The translations under genes were made by a program, and so were the position numbers. From assembly GCA_050084985.1 (NCBI GenBank), contig JBITNC010000001.1:16554001-16618000 (forward strand): a stretch of 64,000 nt of DNA. Reading direction: 5' to 3'. Under the pieces are notes generated by a model. That model did no database searches. It was given only the letters and a program-made list of their open reading frames with translations, and was not told where the DNA came from. The stretch is from Nageia nagi. Its lineage: Eukaryota > Pinophyta. Positions 33,388 through 45,760 of this stretch are shown piece by piece (positions within the stretch are counted from its first letter, which is position 1; each line of letters opens with the position of its first letter).

Positions 33388-34870
33388 ATGGATATTACAT
33401 CTAAAAGTGGTTTGCTTGAATATTTGAATACAATAAATGATGTATTTGCAACTTTTCCAACATAAAAAATATCTAAGGATATGGATGTTAGAAAAAACAA
33501 CAATAGAAAATATTCTAATGAAATGAGTTTATCAAATTCATGCTTAACTATTGCAAATGATGATGATGTGCAAAATAATGTGATAATCATAGAAAATCAA
33601 GTGCATAATAATGGTAGTTATGATGCTAATGATGATTATATAATTGAATTTGATTATGATGCATATTTAAACCTCAAAGCTATGGATAAATATGAAATGT
33701 ATGATATTGCATTTGAAAAATTGACAACTCAAGATCAACTCAAGAAAATTAAGGAGCATATGTTAGCCAATCCTTCTTTGATGTTAGGCATTTATACTAA
33801 TCTTGATTTGAAATAAAGATATCATGCATTTCTAAGGAAAGAATTATATACATTATTAGAAGATCCATATTAAAAAAATATTGTATGCCAAAATTTGAGA
33901 ACGAGTAAATGCAAAAGCAAAAACATAGTCAAAAACCTCAATCTAAACCTCAAATTCAAACTCCACCTCAACAATCAAAACCAAAACAACATCAACAAAA
34001 AATAATATCTCAAAAAACTTTGAAAACACAAGAGGCCTCCAAATTTGAGATGTTTAGTAGCCATTAGCCAAAGTTTATTTTGAGAGATTTGATTAAGAAG
34101 GGTTTATTGCATCCATTAGATAAAAGACCAGAAGTTGATAATGTTTCAATGGAAAATTCTGATGCTTATTGTATTTATCATCAAAGAAGGGGTCATTGTA
34201 CAAATTTTTGTAAGGCTTTCAAGGTTGCAATTTTGGACCTCATTGCACAAGGGAAATATGATATTCATTGGCATGCTTTAGATCTAGAGATTGCAAAGAT
34301 AGGAATGGGAATGTGCAAAATTAAGAAATGTTTGAACGAATATGATGAGGAATCATGCAGTCAATGACATGTAATACTACCTAAATGCAACCAATAGTGT
34401 GAAAATAATATTGAAGATGATGGTTATTGCTCTACATCATTACTCTCATAAGATCCAACTCCTTTAGTTGAGAAAATAGTAATAGGTAATATCTTTTCAT
34501 ATATTTTTATGTAAGAATACATTATAGATAAACCTAAATAGGGTGCTCATGTCGTAAAATTTGATCCACCATCAAAGGTAGAAAATGAAAAATCTAATAA
34601 TCAAAGCACAAGAACAGTTTCAATTCAGTTAGATCCAATTGAGATTCAATTATAAGAATATAAAATACAAAAAAGATTGATCTTTTAAAAAGTATCAATT
34701 TAAAATTGACCTCCTTAATATGTTTTTGCAAATAGAAACATTCAACACATCTACTCCACTAATACAACTTGAAATTATTGATGTTATGGAGAAAGTAGTA
34801 GCTCAAGGTTTGTAAAATGCAGTGGATAATCTAAGAAAATAAATTTCAATTCTCTTAAAAAAATGTGCTA
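33388..34870 (+). pseudogene. LARD-2 gag-like gene with CHHC zinc knuckle
   Basis: Starts MDITSKSGLLEYLN at 33388. Frame pieces are 33481-33816 and 34080-34367, with stops between. An acidic Asp/Asn stretch is followed by PQDQLKKIKEHML-like TQDQLKKIKEHML and a Gln/Pro/Lys-rich linker (about 33903-34020). Then come LRDLIKKGLLHPL and a CX2HX4HX4C knuckle, CIYHQRRGHCTNFC (34166-34210). The same module ends gag in LARD-1 and, more decayed, in Gypsy-T. No capsid-type retrotrans_gag domain is recognisable in the N-terminal half. Confidence 0.65.
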
Positions 34871-34879
34871 ATATGATGG

Positions 34880-36921
34880 GGGTTCCACCACCCTCTAGTA
34901 TATAATAGTTTCTAATTTTGTATATCATATAGGATGAATTTCATATAGGTTGCATATATGATTCAGTACATTGCATGCATTTGGTTACCATCACAAATTT
35001 ATCAAGTTTTAATCATGTTATCTTTGCATCTTCATATTTTTAATCAAATTTTATTACTTTTTATTTTCTCTTTTTACATCTTTTCATGATCATCATTTCA
35101 TCAAGTCTTCTTCTTTCATCAAATGTTTTCTTATCTTTATCTCTCATCAAGGTTCTCAAATTTGCCATGTTAATCAAATGTCTCGTGTATAAGGTAGTCT
35201 TATGTCCAGTCATTGCATCACATATTAGTTGCATTTTATAAAAAAATATCAAAAAATAAAATAAATAAAATAAATAATAATAATAAACAAGAAAAATCAA
35301 GAAAAAGTGGATATAGTCTCACCTAGGGGCACTTTCAATTTCAGCTAAGGGCATGATAGAAATCAAAAGGCAAAAATTCAAAATTATAAAGTACAAAATT
35401 GCCCATTCTTGGGGCACGTAGGTAAGTATAGGTAAAGTATATCATCTCAAATGTTTTGATATTGGTTATGTTACGAACATGTCTATGTCATTCATTGCAA
35501 AATCTATTGAAATTGATGAATTAAGACCACTATTACTTCTTTAAATATTTGGTATGAAAAGTGAACATTGCATATGCTATTCTTATGACTACTATTTCAA
35601 ACAAAATGCATGTTTTACTAATGAAATATGAAAATTCAAGGCCATGTGGTATGTATGAAAATATGGTGTAAAATAGTAGTATTGCATTGTATATGAAATT
35701 TTTAATATCTAAATGTCAATTAAATGGAATCTTTCTCTTGAAATGCAATTCTATCATTCTTATGTTGTCAACAGCATGATTAAAATGAAATTATGGATGC
35801 TTTCAAATATCAACAATGTTATCATACTTTAAAAGTTCAAAATGGTTAAGGATATCATGATATGGCTTATGCATAGATGAAAAGTATATAAAGTTAAAAT
35901 TGAAAAAGTTATTGCTCACATGTAAAATATTATGCAATACAAAAATGTCATTCCATAATTTTATGATGCAAAACATTATTACTTGCTTTGAATTGAATAT
36001 CATTAAAATTTGCAGATATGATATGACTACTTCCATGTTGCTAATGATGTGTGTTTATTATGACTTTATTGTAAATGGGGCATGTTATATAAATCCTTGA
36101 ATATCTATTTAAAAATGCCATTATTTCATAAATATGCATTGAATTGAAATGTAGAACAAAGTTGTAAAAGACATGATTGATAAATTATATGAAATTCACG
36201 CTTTCAATGGTGTAGGTTTACTTTGAAAATCAATAAAGTCAAGCAATTCAATATGATCAAACATGTAATGTTGATATGTAAAGCCAATTAATGTTTGAAT
36301 AGTTGGTATCTTCGTAGGAATGAAATGATATTGGTCAATGTTATGCTAACAAATATTTTCAAGGCCATGGTCACTCCATGACCAAAATCTCTTATCAATT
36401 ACAGGATTATTCCAAGCTTGAGTCATTAAAGAGGTTCTCATCACCTTGGTAATTATGGTTATTCCAAGCTTGGGGCATTAAAAAGGACCTCATTAGCTTG
36501 ATCTTCATAAACTATGAGTTGCAATCACAATATTCTATATGTCATGGTTAAATAAAACTATAAGTCGCATCATCAATAGTGAAATAATGGATATCATATT
36601 TATTTCATCCTTGCTCTTTTAATTGATTATTCTTTAATGGGATATAATCTATGTGGGTATTATGTTAGTTTGTTCTTAAAAAAGTATTGTTTGGGAGAGT
36701 AGGATTCGCATAGAGATGCTCTCCTCATACAAGGATTTCAATTTTTGAAGTGATTCTCTAAAGAAGCATGAGCAAAGAAAAATGCAAGACCAAAAGAGGG
36801 TAGATAACATATCATACTCAACATATCGATTGAAAAAGAGAAGTCTACTTTACTGTTAAAAATTTTCTTCTCTTCTCTAAACTTATTTGAATTATGTAAT
36901 TTCAATTCTTTTAATTCCATA
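34880..36921 (+). other. LARD-2 non-coding 3' region
   Basis: About 2 kb of AT-rich sequence where an autonomous element would carry pol. It opens with GGTTCCACCACCCTCTAG and holds a CACCTAGGGGCACTTTCA block (35331). A direct duplication of about 60 bp lies at 36410-36510 (ATTCCAAGCTTG). LARD-1 preserves the same order, so the lack of pol is ancestral to both copies. Confidence 0.7.
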
Positions 36922-36922
36922 T

Positions 36923-36938
36923 TCAAAGAGGGGCAAAA
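36923..36938 (+). other. LARD-2 polypurine tract
   Basis: CAAAGAGGGGCAAAA directly before the 3' LTR, identical to that of Gypsy-T. Confidence 0.85.
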
Positions 36939-37738
36939 TGTAGATGTCTAAAAATGATTTATTATTTATTTAATAAATCATATTTAGACTTCCTAAATGA
37001 CTTATTGCAATATTACAAATGTTAAGATAAAATTAATATTACAATGCAATACCATGTGTTATATTAAATGATATATCATTTATCATGGTTTATATTTTAA
37101 AGTATCTTGAACATAACCAAGTTTATATTATTGTTAGAGGTTGGCCTTCACTCCTTTTTATGTCCTTGTAGGCTATATATTCGAGTGGAATAGGTTGACC
37201 TCCATAGATCGAAACTCTTTGATACGATAAGATCTCTAATAGGTGGTTGTCTTTAGCTATCTTCATCAAGAAATGATGTCTCTTGACACCACTTATTAAG
37301 AGAAATTGTTATAATCTAAGCTCTAAGAATTTTTATTTTTTGCGCATGACATAATTCGACATATCTTATGTAATTAACAGTACGCTTCTCTTAGGTCATT
37401 AGCGATATGCTTCTCTTAGGCCATTAGCGATGTGCTTCTCTTAGGTCATCAATGATGTGCATATTCTAGATTGAGGGTTTTAGATTTCAGTGGCAAAGGG
37501 CAAAGGCTATTGATTTGTACATGCAAATATCTATCATCATATCCCCTCCAATCTGATTCCAATCCTTCGAAGATTCATTGCTATCTAATTTTGAGGATTG
37601 TACATACACTTCATATCAAGTGCATGATTTTATGTATATTTATTGTATCTGATATAGTGTACATATCTAGCTCTTCTTATATTGTAGATCATTTTATTTA
37701 TTATGTATATTCATATTTTACACAATTCAAAGTCTACA
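36939..37738 (+). repeat. LARD-2 3' LTR (800 bp)
   Basis: TGTAGATGTC to AGTCTACA. An 11-bp perfect inverted repeat, ATGATTTATTA/TAATAAATCAT (36954-36964 and 36971-36981), lies near the start. A 25-bp tandem repeat with three clear copies lies at about 37382-37457. Confidence 0.9.
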
Positions 37739-37743
37739 ATTAC

Positions 37744-38631
37744 ATATCCAAAGAAGAAGTATAAAAAAAAAATTAAATCTCCATTTAGCATTACCATTTG
37801 ATGATGATGGTGAGGGTCCTTTGCTACCCCTTATTGTCTTGGTTGTCCCAAGAAAGCTCTCTAAGTGGTGTCCCAAGATAAAACCTAAAAAACTACTCTT
37901 ACACTGTTCAACCATGAATCTAATCATTCCAATATTTCTGGTACTGAGGAATCTAATGCTCTTATGTCCATGCCTTGATACAAAAGTGATTATTAAATGT
38001 CAAGTCTAGGTTTATTAATGTGAATGCCATTGATGGTGTATAAATAGTATGGAACATCGTTAATTACATTAGTTTTGATTTTTTATCCTTCCTTCTTTTT
38101 ATGTAGGTGTCTACAAAAAGTGTTACATAGTAAGTTACATCATCCATTGATGATGAGTCAATGTCAACATCTTGCTAATGATTGCATTATCGATTTAACT
38201 TTTAAGGGAGTGAACTCTAACTAGTCGTATCAATGGCTATCAATGGTCATACATTTGTATGTTTATGACCCTAAGACATCATGCTTTGTATGGTTTAAAT
38301 CAAAAATCATGTGGATGCACAACAAGTTACATCATCCATTGAGGATGAATCAATGTCAACATCTTGCTCATAGTTATATCATCAATTTAACTTTTAAGTA
38401 AGTGAACTATCACTAGCTATATCGATGGCCATCAATGACCTAACATTTATATGTCCATGGTTCGTAGACATTATATTTTCTTCTCTTTTTTTTACACAGA
38501 CGACGTGCAGATAGTAATACACACCACTAACTGAGTTGAAAACATGAAAGTAACTGTATAAATGAAAATGAAAACTAAAAATACATATTCCTTGCATGAA
38601 ATATTTATTATTTTGCAAGGTACGAAGCCAC
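37744..38631 (-). other. Gypsy-T 3' untranslated tail
   Basis: Non-coding stretch between the end of pol and the 3' LTR, split from its last 42 bp (29966-30007) by LARD-2. It includes a 192-bp tandem duplication at about 38132-38475 (AGTTACATCATCCATTGA starts each copy). Confidence 0.7.
38132..38475 (-). repeat. 192-bp tandem duplication in Gypsy-T tail
   Basis: Copies begin at 38132 and 38324. Both contain AATGTCAACATCTTGCT and a TTAACTTTTAAG block, with moderate divergence. This implies an old duplication. Confidence 0.75.
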
Positions 38632-38842
38632 TATCTTACACAAAGAAGCATTTGAGATGTATGGAATTGAAGGTTTTTGGTTCTTCTTTGCCATCCATGG
38701 ATGATAAATTGTAAGCTCTTAGTCTTGTTGCTTCAAATACAACAAATGGATCCAATCAATTTGGTCAAATTTTCCTTTTACTTCATCATTTGTGGTTGTC
38801 TTATTAATATTTTCCTTCAATACCAAGTCTCCCACTTTGAAT
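38632..38842 (-). pseudogene. Gypsy-T integrase C-terminus, separated by Copia-C
   Basis: The minus strand reads through a KEFKVGDLVLKENINK-like stretch and, after a frameshift, AYNLSSMDGKEEPKTF to a stop near 38632. This is the usual Tat-type integrase tail. It continues the reading at 44724 once Copia-C and one TGAAT copy are taken out. Confidence 0.75.
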
Positions 38843-39020
38843 TATTAGAATAACTAATACATTAGTCTTATAGATATCTAAATAATGTAATTTAAATAAT
38901 ACACTAAGTATTATTTACTATAATTTTATTCCACCTTAATATTTAGGGTTTAGTTCTTAATTGTACATCTCCATGTATTTATTTGCTCTCATATCAATAC
39001 AATGAATCGATTATGGCTTC
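38843..39020 (+). repeat. Copia-C 5' LTR, 3' end deleted
   Basis: Starts TATTAGAATAA like the 3' copy. After GGCTTC at 39015-39020 the remaining LTR bases and the start of the primer site are missing. Only the inner primer-site bases AGAGCTCC survive at 39024-39031. Confidence 0.8.
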
Positions 39021-39033
39021 TATAGAGCTCCAT

Positions 39034-40537
39034 GGTCAATCCTTGTTATTATATGAGTTAGTTCTCCTTGCTCCACCTGCCTTAATAATGGGATGAGAGA
39101 CTCTTGAGAAAGATCAGTAAAGGAATGCCCAACACCCTTGCAAAAGGTATAGAGGTGTGTTACAGACCAACTTACTTTGCTGGAATCAATCTACAGATTC
39201 TCACCAAACCAATGCAGTTTTTAGAGAAAATACTGTGAGGAGTGGAGAAATTTGAAATTTTCCACCCTCCCAGTCTCTCTACAAAAGCCTTCCATGTGAA
39301 AGAAAATAGATCTGTAAAACACGTGTTGCAAAGCATAGAGGAAGTGCATATCTGGTTTGTAACAAGGAAAATGTGCAGAAGTTATAAAAAAAAAACAGAG
39401 AGAGTAGTGTGCTTCTCCCACTCCAGTGTGTAGCCAAACGCCTGCGCCCAACCAACGTATCAAAACAGCCTCCCAGCCTTGTTAAAAAAATGTTTCCCTC
39501 CTGTCATTAAGCTGCTGCAGTAAATAATACCCCCATTTTTCACGCCCAGTGTAGCCCAATCTGTATGTAAGCGCATAACAACCAAAATAATGTCATCCTG
39601 CCCACGTCCAACCTGTTGTAATGTAAAGAGCAGTGTGTCTCCTCCAACGAACGCTGCAGTTCAGCCCAACCAAACACACAACAATCATAGCAACTAAACT
39701 TCCCCAGTGTTGTCCTTCTCCACGCGTGCACAGCCAATCAGTATTGTGGGTAATTATTGAGATTATCTGAGTGTGAAATGTGTTTCCCAGCGAAGACACC
39801 CAGCCATTTCACCTGTTGCAAGCAAACGTTTACAAAATTATTAAATTGGCGCCCAACCAATCAAAAATAAAAATAAAAATAAAAATAAAATGCCAAAGTG
39901 CGTCACCAGCCAAACAGGCCAAACGCAGCCTCCAAACAAAAAAGTTGTTCAGTAACTGAAATTAAATAATGAAATTCTTCTCTTCTCCTATGGTTTTTCC
40001 TTTAATAAAATAAATCTATATAAATTTTTGCCCAACAGATTTTAAAATAATTGGCATAATTGCTCCAAAGGAGAGTATTTAAATAATTGGAGGACACTCA
40101 AATATTTGTCGCCCAACAAAAACTATTATTTGACAAACAAAAGTTCACTTGGAGGAAGAATAATACATTCTTTGCCCAGCAAATATTTAAGGAGAAATAT
40201 TAATTTTTTTTGAGAGATATTAAAACTTGGAGACAAACAAAATAATTCCAAGCCATTATTTATTCAAGGAAAATCATTTGGTGTATTGGCAAAGCACCAA
40301 GTTTGAAAATAAGACATTAAGAGTTCAAATCCCTCCCTTACCACTTGAGAATATTTTTGATATGTGCTTTTAAATATTTTAAGTGCATGATTAAAATTAA
40401 AGGTATTAAATAATTTTTTGAGCCAACTCAATTTATTAATACCTCGAAGGTGATTTAAATTGAACCTTGAAGATAAATTTGAAAGGGGAGATTTCAAATT
40501 TTTTGCACACTCCAAAGAGTGATTGATGAATTTAAAA
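39034..40537 (+). other. Copia-C leader, 1.5 kb
   Basis: A long leader for a small copia. The first half (39400-39910) is GC-richer than its neighbours. The motif GCCCAACMAA or GCCCAGC recurs at about 39447, 39543, 39664, 39850, 40028, 40111 and 40173. A short (AAAAT)n run lies at 39863-39890. No coding sequence is seen. Confidence 0.6.
40272..40343 (+). ncRNA. tRNA-like or SINE-head-like segment in Copia-C leader
   Basis: An A-box-like TGGTGTATTGG (40279-40289) and a B-box-like GAGTTCAAATCC (40321-40332) lie 42 bp apart, near the spacing in a tRNA gene. A TTTGAAAAT stretch between them could be an anticodon loop. The T-arm stem is poor and no acceptor stem is seen. Chance similarity is possible. 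Confidence 0.3.
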
Positions 40538-41400
40538 ATGGCTCGAACTACCTCCAAAATATTTCTCCCAAACTCCCAAGTGTTGAAAGGGGACAAGTAT
40601 GTCACTTGGAAGACATAGATTCAGGCAATTCTTCGCTTTGAAGATTTATGGGGAATTGTTAATGGTACTAAAACTCACCTATAAACTGCTGGTGAAGACC
40701 AGACAAAATTTGATCATCACAACAACAAAGTATTAATGATCATCCTTCTTGGTATCTCAGATAATGTCCAACCTCATATTCGTGATTGCACAGACACACG
40801 ATGCATGGACAAAGTTGCAACAAGTTTTTGAATCCAAGAATCAAAATCAAATTCTACACCTGTAAGGCCAGTTAAACAATCTTCGATTGAAGAATGGAGA
40901 GACCATGGAGTTTTTCCTTCTTCGTATTTCAAAACTTCGAGCCTTCCTACAAACACTAGGAGAGAAAATGGAAGATAAATCCCTGGTGCCAATTATTTTG
41001 AGAGCACTCCTAAAGAAGTTTCATACCTTTGTGACAACCTTGAACATTTTGGATCAGAAATCGACCTTTGAAAAGTTGGTGAATATGTTGTAGCAAGAGG
41101 GAGCTTCTCATGCGACCTCCCATGAAGAAGAACAAGCTATGATATCAAATCATGAGGAAAGAAACCCTTCCAACATAAAGGTAAATGCAAAAATCCTCCA
41201 TAATCAAATGATAAGCTATAAAAGAGTTGCATGATTTGTGGCAAGAAAGGGCATGAATTGCAGGATTGCTAGTATAATTCTTTTGCTCAAGGCTCTTCGA
41301 GCAATAAGAATCCAAAATAAAAAGGAAAAAACCCTTAGAATCAGGGGGAGTCGAAACAAAGATGACCTCAACGAAGGCAACAAGAGGGCAATGTTGTCAA
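40538..41400 (+). pseudogene. Copia-C gag remnant
   Basis: Starts MARTTSKIFLPNS at 40538, with an early stop where a Trp is expected at about 40608. It frameshifts near 40830-40890. The zinc knuckle CMICGKKGHELQDC at 41230-41271 keeps all four ligands. The longest open part is 40887-41093. Confidence 0.7.
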
Positions 41401-41413
41401 TGATGTTGATCAA

Positions 41414-44400
41414 GTGATTGAAGATGTTAGCAATCTCACTTTTGTTCATCAAGAGAACCCTTCAATATCCTCCACTTGGTGTATTGCTTTTAGTGCTTCC
41501 AAGCATATAACTGGTCGAAAGAATTGGTTTTCTTCCTTGGACGATAATGCAAATCCTGGTCAAGTTCAATTGGGTGATGATACATCCCATGAAATTGAAG
41601 GTAAGGGTGATGTTCATGGCCAACTTGGAAAGAACAAATGTCCCTTCAAAGAGGTCTTGTATGTGCCAAATCTCCAAAAGAACCTCCTGTTAGTTAGCCA
41701 GATGTTGGACAATAATATGAAAGTGGAGTTTGATACTAAGAGAGGAGAAAAGGTTTGCTTCATTCATCATAAGTCCAAAGGATGCTAAATTGTAGCAAAA
41801 GAAAAAGGAGTTGGGAGAATGTTCCTGCTTGATGTTGTGGCTTCCAAAAATCAAGCACTCAATATTCATGTTGCAGATGTCACCACTCTTTGGCACCGTA
41901 GATTTGGATACATGAATCCAAATTACCTAATCACTTTGCAAAAGAAGGATATGGTATGTGGTCTTCCATCTCTTACTTCTACTAATGTTTGTTCTACTTG
42001 TATGGTAGGAAAACAACATAGAATCCCATTCGATGATAGCGCACATCATGCTAAAGGACCTCTTAATGTGATCCATACCAATCTGTGCGATCCCATTCAG
42101 GCTAGTGTTTCTAGCCTCAGTTATTTCCTATTATTTGTTGATGACTACTCCAGAAAAAAATGGGTGTATTTCTTGAAGATAAAGGATCAGACATTTTCCT
42201 ACTTCAAGGAATTCAAGGCACTTGTGGAGAAGCAAACTTCTTGTCACATCCATATTTGCCACTCATATCAAGGGGGAAATACTTATCAAATGAGTTTTTT
42301 GCATTCTTAAGCAACATGGAATTTGGCAATAGTTTACCACATCCTACACACCATAGAAAAATGGAGTTTGTGAATGTTGAAATCAAACCATTATGAAAAT
42401 GGTAAGAAGCATGTTGAATTATGCAAAAATGGATGGGATATTTTGGGCTAAAGCATTGAATACTACCACATATCTATTGAATAGGGCACCCACAAAAGCT
42501 CTTGATGGGATGACATCTAAATAAGCATGGTTAAGAGAACGACCCAATATCTCACATCTTTGAGTGTTTGGTTGTACTACTTACATGCACATTCCTAAAG
42601 AGTCAAGGAAGAATATTGATGACAAATCAAAGAGGTGCATTCTTCTTAGGTATGATAATGAATCCAAAGCCTATAGATTCATGGATCCTACTACTCGAAA
42701 GACCTATATCAGCAGAGATGTAATCTTTGATGAGACTAGTGAATCTTTAACTAGGTCACCTCTAGAGGTACCTAAACCTGACAGTGGCCTCATAATCAAT
42801 TATGATGATGAGGATGATGAGAGAGAACCTCCAATTGTGAATTTGCCATTGTAAATACCTAAGTGGTACCAAAAGATATTACAATATTTAAACTTGAGTG
42901 CTCCACCAGACACTTCGACTTCCAGAGTAAGAACATGAAGCATGGCTCGTGAAGAAGTGAACTTGAAATTGATGAGCATCGTTGTAAATACACTTGAACC
43001 TGAAATAGTTTGTGAAGTTATTGAGCTACCACATTAGAAGTCAGTGATGCATTGATGAAAAATGGTACATGGAAGTTGGTAGATCTTCCACCAAGGGAGA
43101 AAACCATTGGATGTAAATGGTTGTTCAAAACCAAGTACAAAGCTGATGGTACACTCGATAAGCATAAGGCTCAACTCATTGCCAAAGGGTATGCTTAATA
43201 GGAAGGTATCTATTATAAGGAGACTTTTGCTCTCACAACCAAGATGAAGACATCAAAATTGCTTTTGTAATGGTAGCTCAATTTGATTGGAAATTCCATC
43301 AAATGGATGTCAAGAGCACCTTCCTAAATGGATACTTAGAGGAAGAAATCTACATGTAGCAACTTGAAGGATTTGTGATTGATCCTGAAAAAATAAAAGT
43401 TTGTAGATTAATCAAGTCTCTATATGGATTGAAATAGGCTCCTTGAGCTTGGTATATGAAAATAGATTCCCATATACTACAACATGACTTCAAGAGGAGT
43501 TTGTATGATCCTAACCTTAGCTACCTTCGACAACATGGGGGGATATTATCATAGTTGTAGTTTATGTTGATGATTTGGTTATCACAAGTAGTACTAAGGA
43601 GTTGATGCTATCTTGCAAAGATGACCTATAATGATCATTTGACATGATCGACCTTGCTTTACTTCATTATTGCCTTGGATTGGAGGTCTAGCAGATGCAA
43701 GATCATATATTTGTTTCACATATGAAGTACACCAAGAAGCTATTGGAGAGATTCAAGATGACAAAATGCGACTCGATGTCCATGCCAATTGAACTTGGTT
43801 TATATTTGTCATGCTATGATTGTTCTCCATCGATAAATGTAACTCTCTATCATCAGTTGATTGGAGGGTTAATTTACCAAGCATACACTAGGCTAGATAT
43901 TTGCTATGCCATCAGCTATATTTCTAGATTTATGCATGAACTGAAGAAAGCCCACTAGACTGTGGCAAAGCATGTTTTGAGGTACATCTATGGCACTGAT
44001 GATTATAGCCTAGAGTACAAGAAGAATGATAAGGTCATCTTGTCTAGATACATGGATGCAGATTATGGAGGATCCTTGGATGATAAAAGATCAATGACAT
44101 GATATGTATTCTTACTTAGATCTAGATCGATTTCATGGGATAGTAAGAAGTGAAGCATCACACCCAAGTCTACCACAGAGTTGAAATATCATGCTATAAG
44201 AGATGCTATTTATGAAGTAGTATGGTTACATCACATTTTGACAGACATTGGAATTCCATAGAAACAAGACATAGTTATGTATTGCAGTAATCAAGGTGTA
44301 TTAAAACTAGTTCAAAATCCTTATTTTCACAAGCACATCAAACACATTGAGATACAAGTGCACTTCATTTGGGGTCATGTTTCACTACATAAAATTCATC

Positions 44401-44450
44401 CCTAGTACATTTTCATGAAAGAGAAAATTGCAAATATCTTCACCAAATAT
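41414..44450 (+). pseudogene. Copia-C pol remnant
   Basis: The protease region 41414-41788 has lost its catalytic triplet (WCIAFSAS where Asp-Ser-Gly is expected). Pre-integrase and integrase lie at 41819-42310, with HTNLCDP, so the first catalytic Asp is Asn. RT lies at about 43080-43700, with YVDD near 43562 in a region of stops. RNase H lies at about 43975-44450. Numerous in-frame TAG codons mark old decay. Confidence 0.8.
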
Positions 44451-44525
44451 CTTGACAGTGGAAAGTTTAAACACTTTTGGAGCTTCCTCTCATGTCCTCT
44501 AAAGACCTAATGTATTATGGGGTGG

Positions 44526-44718
44526 TATTAGAATAAATAATACATTAGTCTTATAGGTATCTAAATAATGTAATGTAAATAATACACTAATATAGTTTTA
44601 TTCCACCTTAATATTTAGGGTTTGGTTCGTTATTATAGAGAATGTAACTCTCGACTTCTCCATGTATTTATTTGCTTTCATATCAATACAATGAATCAAT
44701 TCTAGCTTCTCTCCAATA
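44526..44718 (+). repeat. Copia-C 3' LTR (193 bp)
   Basis: Begins TATTAGAATAA right after the tract TATGGGGTGG (44516-44525) and ends CCAATA before the TGAAT duplication. Ends are TA...TA rather than TG...CA, probably by mutation. Confidence 0.85.
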
Positions 44719-44723
44719 TGAAT

Positions 44724-45760
44724 TCCTTTGGTTTGATCTTCTTTCCAAATGCCCTTCTCAACTTTGCATGGTAAATTTTCTGATGTTCAATTGCCTTGAT
44801 TCTCTTCTCATCAAGTGATTCCAATGGTTGCAATCTATCCTTTCTTACCTCTTCATATGATATTTCTTCATGTAGTGAGATTATTAAGGATGGAAACTCT
44901 ATTTCGAATGGTACCACAACTTCATCTCCATATATTAATGAAAATGGTGTTGCCCTAATGGCTATTCTAATACTTGTTCTATATGCCCACAATTCATAAG
45001 ATAACTGTTCATGCCAATCTACCTTATATCTATCTCAAGTATTTGACAAAATTATCTTGATGGTTTTATTTGATATTTTTGTTTGACCATTCCCTTAAGG
45101 ATAATAAACATAAGAAAATGTTTGAGCGATATGAAACTTTTTACAAAAGGCTTTCATGTCTTTACCTTTGAAATTTGGCCTAGTATTCGTGATCAACCTT
45201 TGTGGCACCCCAAACCTAGTGATGATATTCTTTATCAAAAGCACAATGATCTTATCTTATGTGACTAGTTTCATTAGAATGGCTTCAAACCATTTTGTGG
45301 TAAACTTTGTACCTGTGATAATGAATTTGTGACCTTCTCTTGAATGTGGATTGATAAGCCCAATCAAATCTAAGCCCCATGTTGCAAAAGACCATGTTGA
45401 AAGTATGGAATTCAACTCTTGAGTTGGTTGTTTCTCCAAATTTACATGCTTTTGACACTATAAACAAGTCTTAACATGAGTTTTGCAATCCTCTTCCATT
45501 GTAGGCCAATAGTAACCAATTCGTAAAAGCTTAATGTACAATGATTTTGCATGAAAATGTCCTCCACATAACCCATCATGTGCTTGTTCTAATGTTTTTG
45601 TTGTTTCATGTTGTGTTAGACATCTTAAAAGAGCACCATCAAATGACCTTTCATATAAAACTTCACCAATAATTACATACTTGATAACTGTCCTCTTTAA
45701 TCTAACTCTTTTGTTTCTATCATAACTTGATGGAATTATTTGATCTTTCAACTAATTGTA
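44724..45760 (-). pseudogene. Gypsy-T integrase remnant
   Basis: HHCC zinc-binding part (frame 45458-45751) with GHFHAKSLYIK and C-X2-C around a stop. The core begins WGLDLIG (frame 45257-45439). The second catalytic Asp is replaced (ITNTRPNF) and the catalytic Glu is Lys (NGQTKISNK). The C-terminal part 44702-44992 contains WAYRTSIR and YGDEVVVPFEIEF. It continues at 38842 beyond Copia-C. Confidence 0.85.

Larger units (their letters stand above)
30008..37738 (+). mobile_element. LARD-2: gag-only non-autonomous LTR element, 7.7 kb
   Basis: LTRs 30008-30801 and 36939-37738 with a perfect target duplication ATTAC (30003-30007 and 37739-37743). It interrupts the 3' tail of Gypsy-T. Contents: primer site, leader, an unknown degenerate coding-like block (about 31225-33300), a gag-like gene with CHHC zinc knuckle, about 2 kb of non-coding sequence and a polypurine tract. 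No RT, RNase H or integrase is detectable. LTR ends, primer site and polypurine tract resemble those of Gypsy-T, a plausible helper family. Confidence 0.9.
38843..44718 (+). mobile_element. Copia-C: small Ty1/copia element, decayed, 5.9 kb
   Basis: Short LTRs (about 178 and 193 bp), with TGAAT duplicated at 38838-38842 and 44719-44723. It was inserted plus-strand into the integrase end of Gypsy-T. Gag, protease, integrase, RT and RNase H are recognisable but full of stops. The 5' LTR end and most of the primer site are deleted. Confidence 0.9.

Noticed and set aside
34880-36921. Hidden pol gene in LARD-2
   Set aside because: No RT, RNase H or integrase motif in any frame on either strand, and LARD-1 shows the same non-coding arrangement.
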